A stretch of DNA of 23,416 nt, taken from IMG/VR virus record IMGVR_UViG_3300018876_000102, positions 1 to 23,416 of that record; one strand, given 5' to 3'. Source of the DNA: a virus. The position numbers and the translations under genes are program-made. How positions within the stretch are numbered: the first letter of the stretch is position 1; every line of letters starts with the position of its first letter. The notes under the pieces are model-generated. The model ran no database searches, was not told the DNA's origin, and worked only from the letters and a program-made list of their open reading frames with translations. Below are positions 14,299 to 19,497 of this stretch, piece by piece.

Positions 14299-15627
14299 AT
14301 GCCAAGACTAAGTTTATATCGTCCAGAAAAGGGCAACGATTACAAGTTTATTGACAAAACTGCCTGGGAGATGTTCCAAGTTGGTGGTACTGATGTGCTT
14401 ATGCACAAGTATCTAGGCTCAGCAGCATCTAGCAGAGAAGCAACTCCTAGTGAGCCCAAATATGATACTCTAAGTCCTACTAATATTCAGGATATGCTTT
14501 TCCTTGAAAACAGAGACAGAAAGTATGATCCAGATGTTTACGTTATGCGTGGAGTATATAACGTACAAGATATTGATTTTAATCTGAGTCAATTTGGATT
14601 ATTTTTACAAAATGATACAGTATTCATTACATTTCATATTACGGATACTATAGAAAAACTTGGTAGAAAAATTATTCCTGGTGATGTAATAGAGTTACCT
14701 CACCTGAAAGACGAATATGCACTGAACGATTTGAATTATGCATTAAAAAGATTTTATGTTATTGAAGATGTAAACAGAGCAGCAGAAGGCTTCTCAGTAA
14801 CATGGTATCCGCACCTATATAGAGCTAAGTGTAAACCATTAGTAGATTCACAAGAATTCAAAGACATATTGGATCAAATTGCAGATTCAGAAAACTTTAA
14901 AGGCACTTGGAATCCAGATTCTACTTACTATCCAGGTGATACAGTCACAGCACCTAATGGTGAAAAATATACTGTTACACAGGAAGTAACAGGCATTGCT
15001 CCTCCTGATACAACTTACTACAAACTTGCAGACACACTCAAAGATATTATGTCTACATATGAGAAAGAAATGCAAATTACTAAGGCTGTAGAAGATCAAG
15101 CAGAAGCAGATACGCCACAGAGTGGATATGATACTACAAAATTATATACTTTACAACAGGACGAAACAGGAAAAACAGAACTTGTTACTGCTGATACTAC
15201 ACTAGATGATGCAGACATTGATACTGTAACTGCTGATACTGTGTTCCAATCAGCAGAAGCAAATGGCTACAAAGGCTATTTACTAGGTGATGGTATTCCG
15301 CCTAACGGAGCACCGTTCACGCAAGGAATAGCATTTCCATTAGGTCCATCAGAAGGACAATTCCATCTGAGAACTGATTACAAACCTACTAGACTATTTA
15401 GGTTTGCTAAAGGAAGATGGAGCAAAGTAGAGGATGATGTGAGAACAAATATAACTAATTTAGGTCCTAGCGATACTGCACCAGGTGCAGACTTTGCTGG
15501 AAACGAAAAACGTGAGACACAAAAAACTTCGTTCATCAACAATACAAATGAATCAGTAATTGATGGAGAAACAGTTAAAGAAAGACAGAGTCTTTCAAAA
15601 GCACTTAAACCAAAGGCAGATGAATAA
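14299..15627 (+). CDS. Virion protein with embedded carbohydrate-binding-like module
   Basis: The 442-residue protein belongs, as I recall, to a family conserved in marine T4-like phages whose members start LSLYRPEKGNDYKFID and continue QVGGTDVLMHKYLG. Residues 60-180 form a strand-rich domain (ENRDRKYDPDVYVMRGVYN, FGLFLQNDTVFITFHI, IIPGDVIELPHLKD, RFYVIEDVNRA, TWYPHLYRAKCKPL) that is probably the virion-binding core. Its place between a gp13-type gene and gp15 suggests a neck or tail-completion role like gp14, but similarity to gp14 is not evident. Residues 200-243 match CBM5/12-type modules: W204, Y210, GD at 213-214, G221, Y224, a Pro pair and Y241. Residues 345-380 contain GQFHLRTD...RLFRFAKGRWSKVED, a fibre-like unit. 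The C-terminus is polar and disordered. It ends in a TAATG overlap with the next gene. Confidence 0.75.
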   Translation: MPRLSLYRPEKGNDYKFIDKTAWEMFQVGGTDVLMHKYLGSAASSREATPSEPKYDTLSPTNIQDMLFLENRDRKYDPDVYVMRGVYNVQDIDFNLSQFGLFLQNDTVFITFHITDTIEKLGRKIIPGDVIELPHLKDEYALNDLNYALKRFYVIEDVNRAAEGFSVTWYPHLYRAKCKPLVDSQEFKDILDQIADSENFKGTWNPDSTYYPGDTVTAPNGEKYTVTQEVTGIAPPDTTYYKLADTLKDIMSTYEKEMQITKAVEDQAEADTPQSGYDTTKLYTLQQDETGKTELVTADTTLDDADIDTVTADTVFQSAEANGYKGYLLGDGIPPNGAPFTQGIAFPLGPSEGQFHLRTDYKPTRLFRFAKGRWSKVEDDVRTNITNLGPSDTAPGADFAGNEKRETQKTSFINNTNESVIDGETVKERQSLSKALKPKADE

Positions 15628-15806
15628 TGCGTATAGATGAAATATTAGGGTTCGCAACAAGAACACCGAGAAGAACAACTATTAAGAAAAAAGTACGTAA
15701 AGATGATGACGAGCCACTTGCAATTAAGTTACAGCAACGTAGAGCTGCTGCTGCAAAAGGTGATAAAACTGCGTTTACACACGATTTTAAAAAGGCAAGT
15801 AAATAA
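15627..15806 (+). CDS. Small basic protein, 59 residues
   Basis: An ATG at 15627 overlapping the previous stop (TAATG) opens a 59-codon frame whose own stop overlaps the gp15 start as another TAATG. This chained layout is strong evidence for translation. The product begins MRIDEILGFATRTPRR and is rich in Lys/Arg (KKKVRK near 20-25, LQQRRAAAAKGDK near 35-47). It probably forms one helix with a disordered start. The MRI-x-E-(I/L) beginning recalls the basic protein at 13155-13496 (MRISELV). I do not know its function. Its place beside neck/tail genes suggests a small assembly or virion component. Confidence 0.8.
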   Translation: MRIDEILGFATRTPRRTTIKKKVRKDDDEPLAIKLQQRRAAAAKGDKTAFTHDFKKASK

Positions 15807-17245
15807 TGGATTTCTTTTACGACGGACAAATTAGAAAATATGTTACTCAGTTTATGAGAATCTTTATTGGTTTCAAATACGAAGCAGGCAATGGAGATCA
15901 GCAAACTGTTCCAGTAATGTATGGAGATCTAACAAGGCAAGTTGCAAACATCATAAGAGAAAATTCTGAAAACAAAATGCCAACAGTACCTAGAATGGCT
16001 GCATATATCACCGGATTAGATATAGATACATCAAGATTAACAGATCCTACATTTGTAAGTAAAGTGAATATACGTGAACGTAACTACACTGTAGATGAAG
16101 CAGGTAACAGACAATATACAGGCGCTCCAGGTAAAAATGTTACAGTAGAAAGACTAATGCCAACGCCTTACTTGATGACTTGCAAATTAGATGTATGGAC
16201 ATCTAACACAGATCAAAAACTACAATTGTTAGAACAGATAATGGTGCTGTTTAATCCTGCATTTGAAATACAAACAAATGACAATTATATTGACTGGACA
16301 AGTTTAAGTGTTGTAAGAATGACAGGTATGAATTTTAGTTCAAGAAGTATACCGGCAGGAACTGAATCAGACATTGATATTTGTTCATTGGATTTTGAAA
16401 TCCCTATATATGTATCTCCGCCTGCGAAAGTTAAAAAACTTGGAGTTGTAAGAAGTATTGTTGCAAACATATTTACAGAAGATGGCGATGTACAAAATTT
16501 ATCAAGTTTAGTATACAATCAAACAGATTCAAATGTTGTATATGTAAATCCAAGATATCCAGTGTTGTTGTTTAAATCAAATAATGGCAATCCTAACGAT
16601 TATGATTTATCAATTGTAGATCAAAATGCTGCAATTCAGAGTTTAGGTTTAGACAAAAAAGAATTTACAGATGATAAAAAATTAGATTGGAATGCTGTAC
16701 TCGCTGCTTTAGGTAGTTTCCAAGAAGGCACAAGCACTATACATTTCCGCCAACCTAACGGTAAAGAAATTACAGGAACTTTTGCTATTAATCCTGTAGA
16801 CAATTTTATTTTATTAGTTACAATTGATAAAGATAGTCCAGGTTGGACAGAAAATACTTTACTAGAAAGTCCGCAATATCCAACAGGTAAAGGAACTTTT
16901 GATGCAATTGTAGACCCAACTACATATAATCCTATTACAAGATTAAATGGAATAGATAACATTCCTGTAGGGCATAGATTTTTAATTCTTGAAGATGTAG
17001 CAGATGATGCAGATGGCTGGAAAAACAAAGATGGAACAAATACTGCTATTAAAGCAAACAGTGTTGCAGAATGGAATGGTTCAAGTTGGTCAGTTGCATT
17101 TGATCCTTCAGCAGTAGAAGATTTCACTTATCTATCTAACATAACTACTGGAATACAGTATAAATGGGATGGTATACAATGGCTTAAATCTTTTGAAGGA
17201 GAATATGCACCAGGTTATTGGAGACTAGATCCCGAAGGTGCATAA
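15806..17245 (+). CDS. 15: Tail sheath stabiliser and completion protein gp15, C-terminally extended
   Basis: In T4 gp15 caps the finished tail and binds the neck. The start DFFYDGQIRKYVTQFMRIFIG parallels FGYFYNSSFRRYATLMGDLF of T4 gp15. Further matches are VPVMYGDLTRQ (35-45), RLMPTPYLMTCKLDVWTSNT (116-135), QKLQLLEQIMVLFNPAFEIQ (137-156) and the IYVSPPAKVKKLG strand (201-213), like WMYPPV in T4. T4 gp15 has 272 residues and this one 479. The surplus (about 225-479) contains Trp-rich fibre-like units: AEWNGSSWSVAFD at 421-433, IQYKWDGIQWLKSF at 450-463 and a terminal YWRLDPEG. The gene is coupled to the 59-residue gene by TAATG. Loss of strand continuity with gp16/gp17 differs from T4. Confidence 0.88.
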   Translation: MDFFYDGQIRKYVTQFMRIFIGFKYEAGNGDQQTVPVMYGDLTRQVANIIRENSENKMPTVPRMAAYITGLDIDTSRLTDPTFVSKVNIRERNYTVDEAGNRQYTGAPGKNVTVERLMPTPYLMTCKLDVWTSNTDQKLQLLEQIMVLFNPAFEIQTNDNYIDWTSLSVVRMTGMNFSSRSIPAGTESDIDICSLDFEIPIYVSPPAKVKKLGVVRSIVANIFTEDGDVQNLSSLVYNQTDSNVVYVNPRYPVLLFKSNNGNPNDYDLSIVDQNAAIQSLGLDKKEFTDDKKLDWNAVLAALGSFQEGTSTIHFRQPNGKEITGTFAINPVDNFILLVTIDKDSPGWTENTLLESPQYPTGKGTFDAIVDPTTYNPITRLNGIDNIPVGHRFLILEDVADDADGWKNKDGTNTAIKANSVAEWNGSSWSVAFDPSAVEDFTYLSNITTGIQYKWDGIQWLKSFEGEYAPGYWRLDPEGA

Positions 17246-17253
17246 GTAGTTTT

Positions 17254-17640
17254 ATGCAAAAAAGAGTAGGACTGCTATATCTATCAAGAGATTCTCACCG
17301 AATACTTCTAATATTAGAAAATGAAAGGTGGACTGTGCCTACGTTTGCATTAGAAAATAATGTAATACAAGATAGCCAAGATTTACAACAGAAATTTTCA
17401 TCTGGTAAAATAATACCTATAGAATTATATCTATCTAAAGATAAAGGGTTTGAGTACGGCACATATATTTGTCTTGTAAAAGAAGAATTTATAACTGAAG
17501 TTATACCTACATTTTGTTGGGCAGATTTAAATTATCTACCCAAGAATGTGCATACAGGGTTAAGAAGCACATTAAATAATAGTCTAATAAGAACTAAAAT
17601 AGAAACAGTTTTGGAGTTAGAAGATGCTATCAATATTTAA
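17254..17640 (+). CDS. Nudix-like protein lacking the Nudix box
   Basis: I choose the start at MQKRVGLLYLSRDS, after the gp15 stop. A frame-consistent ATG 12 codons earlier would overlap gp15. The 128-residue protein resembles a Nudix fold: the first strand RVGLLYLSRDSHRILLILEN, then ERWTVPTF (where Nudix proteins have W-xx-PGG), then a strand pair (GFEYGTYICLVKEE), and the ending CWADLNYLPKNVHTGLRSTL, which resembles the 'E..W...D.LP...H.G' close of Nudix domains. The catalytic Nudix box (GX5EX7REUXEEXGU) is not present: the stretch after VPTF lacks the RE and EE pairs. It is therefore likely non-catalytic and may be a binding or scaffold protein. The assignment is by eye. Confidence 0.6.
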   Translation: MQKRVGLLYLSRDSHRILLILENERWTVPTFALENNVIQDSQDLQQKFSSGKIIPIELYLSKDKGFEYGTYICLVKEEFITEVIPTFCWADLNYLPKNVHTGLRSTLNNSLIRTKIETVLELEDAINI

Positions 17641-17914
17641 TTCAGAATCATTCCAAAATGATTTAAGTAGATATACGAATGAAATTAAAAAGATCGACAA
17701 CGTAGATGTTAAAACTAATTGTCAAACACTGCTTGATAGATTAATAAGTGAAGTAAACAAATTCGATAAAGAACATGAACAACTAATTTTTAGTAGAGAT
17801 ATTCGAGATAGTCAATCTGTGAAACAAAGTATGGTAGATATTAGAAAAGCTCTAGAAAGAAAAATAGAAGAGTATAAAAAAACAGTTCAAATTAGATCGA
17901 AACAAAGTTCTTAA
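17624..17914 (+). CDS. Small helical coiled-coil protein, 96 residues
   Basis: The product is almost wholly helical and charged: SFQNDLSRYTNEIKKIDN, TLLDRLISEVNKFDKEHEQL and MVDIRKALERKIEEYKKTVQ. No named family is recognised, but similar small helical proteins follow gp15-type genes in marine T4-like phages as I recall. The start overlaps the end of the Nudix-like gene by 17 bases and has Shine-Dalgarno TTGGAG (17611-17616) 7 bases upstream. Its final 23 bases overlap the convergent tail-fibre gene. It could be an assembly chaperone or small virion part. That is inference. Confidence 0.8.
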   Translation: MLSIFNSESFQNDLSRYTNEIKKIDNVDVKTNCQTLLDRLISEVNKFDKEHEQLIFSRDIRDSQSVKQSMVDIRKALERKIEEYKKTVQIRSKQSS

Positions 17915-19472
17915 CAGTAATATTTCCTACCATTCCTGAGTGTAACGAACATTGATATCTAAATGTTCCTGATTCGCTACTAGGAATTTTCCAATACAAG
18001 ACACCAGCGTCTTTACCTTGAGCACTTGCAGCGGTACTTACTGTTCCATCAGTTGCAACGTGTGTTAATCCTGTATTATAATTAGTTCCTGAAAAATCTT
18101 GAAGTAGGAAAGGATGTGATCCTGCCATAGTGCTTAAATTAAATGCTATAGTTGTTCCGTTTAGTGCATATATTGTAGGATTATTTGTAGCCCCATATTG
18201 ATCAAATCTGTAAGCAGTGCTGCCACTGTTTGTTACATCTAACATAGTAATTGCTGGTAGATATATTTTATCAACTGTCAAATTTGCTTCATCAACATCT
18301 GTAAGGTCATCAAAATTAGGTGTTGATGCTGATGCTGTAAACGTTATTGTATCAGTAGTAGCATTAGTTGTAATATTGATTCCTGAACCACCTACAAATG
18401 TTACTTCATCAGTTTCGCTATCTGCTACAACACTAGATTGTCCAGATATTGCAAATGATGCAAAAGCATTTTGATTTGCATCTCCGCCTCCAGCAGATGC
18501 AGAAGGTATCCAATTAGACCCGTTCCATTGTAAAACATCGTTTGTACTAGGTGCCGATGACGTAGTATCTACATCACCAAGAGCATCTATACTTGAACTA
18601 CCAGTTAGATATGTTCCAAGATCACTTATCTGACTTTCAGTAATACTAAGTGCTGCTTGGTGTTGTGTGACACTTGACTCAGTAATGTTTACATTTGGCA
18701 CATTTGCCCAAGTAACTGCTGCTGTTAGATCGTTTACTTCAGCAGTTAACGCTCCTAAACCTGAGGCTGTTGGAGGAGTAAATTTAAATTCACCTGTACT
18801 ATTATCATAAGAGATTGCACCATTGCCGCTTGGAGTATTTTCAATACCAATACTTAAACTTGCTAGTGTTAAAATTGCAGGTTTGTTGTTTAAATTATTA
18901 TAATCAAGGTAATAAGAACCGTCAAAACCATCAAGTGTATCAGCATCTGTGCCAGCGCCACCAGTTGTAGCATCTGCGCCAGGAGCCCATTGTGCACCAT
19001 TCCATTTTAAAACTTGTCCTGTTGTCGGAGCAGAACTTGTTGTATCAACATCACTTAGAAAGTCAATGCTAAATGCATCCATGTTAATTTCTACATTGTC
19101 TGTATCTGTAGCAATAGAGGTTGATATATTTGTGCCACCGATTATATTAAGAGTATCATTAATACTTGCTGCTACTGTTGAACCTTCATCAGCAGTAATA
19201 GTACCAAAGGCATCTCCACCGCCACCTGTACTAGTAATAGTAAGTGTGTCGCCTACTATTGCAGTAGTAACATTAGTGCCGCCAGCAACTGTAAGACTGT
19301 CTGTAGGAATGTTGGCTTCAGTAAATCCTGTATCTGCATTGAATCTTGTAAAAATATTTGCTCCAGGCGGTGATGTGGTTACATTCCAGGAAGTACCGTC
19401 ATACTGCCAAGTAGTACTACCTTCTGTAAATGTATCATTTAGTGCCGGGCTAGCCGGAAAGTTTATTGCCAT
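17892..19472 (-). CDS. Tail fibre protein with C-terminal cupredoxin (type-1 copper) domain
   Basis: The 526-residue protein is Ser/Thr/Gly/Asn-rich like trimeric phage fibres. Residues 20-30 have a TWQYDGTSW unit. Two clear copies of a fibre module, DVDTTSSAP followed by VL(K/Q)WNG..W.P, lie at 141-164 and 300-323, with a third degenerate one at 388-395. From about 405 the chain changes to a cupredoxin fold: DVTNSGSTAYRFDQYG, NPTIYALNGTTIAF, GSHPFLL, then YWKIP and FRYQCSLHSGMVGNITV. The ligand set H453, C508, H511 and M514 has the amicyanin-like spacing C-x2-H-x2-M and is complete. Such domains occur in some marine viral and bacterial surface proteins. Whether it binds copper or a host ligand is open. 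Shine-Dalgarno AAGGAA sits before the ATG and ACTAAATA 17 bases upstream. The 3' end overlaps the coiled-coil gene. Confidence 0.85.
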   Translation of the reverse strand: MAINFPASPALNDTFTEGSTTWQYDGTSWNVTTSPPGANIFTRFNADTGFTEANIPTDSLTVAGGTNVTTAIVGDTLTITSTGGGGDAFGTITADEGSTVAASINDTLNIIGGTNISTSIATDTDNVEINMDAFSIDFLSDVDTTSSAPTTGQVLKWNGAQWAPGADATTGGAGTDADTLDGFDGSYYLDYNNLNNKPAILTLASLSIGIENTPSGNGAISYDNSTGEFKFTPPTASGLGALTAEVNDLTAAVTWANVPNVNITESSVTQHQAALSITESQISDLGTYLTGSSSIDALGDVDTTSSAPSTNDVLQWNGSNWIPSASAGGGDANQNAFASFAISGQSSVVADSETDEVTFVGGSGINITTNATTDTITFTASASTPNFDDLTDVDEANLTVDKIYLPAITMLDVTNSGSTAYRFDQYGATNNPTIYALNGTTIAFNLSTMAGSHPFLLQDFSGTNYNTGLTHVATDGTVSTAASAQGKDAGVLYWKIPSSESGTFRYQCSLHSGMVGNITVKNFVSI

Positions 19473-19489
19473 AATATTTCCTTATACAG

Positions 19490-19497
19490 TATTTAGT
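19490..19497 (-). promoter_or_regulatory. T4-like late promoter motif ACTAAATA upstream of the cupredoxin fibre
   Basis: The minus strand reads ACTAAATACTGTATAAGG. The motif overlaps by one base the TAA stop of the protease gene (19497-19499) and ends 17 bases before the fibre ATG. An AAGGAA Shine-Dalgarno sequence lies between, so this copy gives a leader. Confidence 0.6.
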
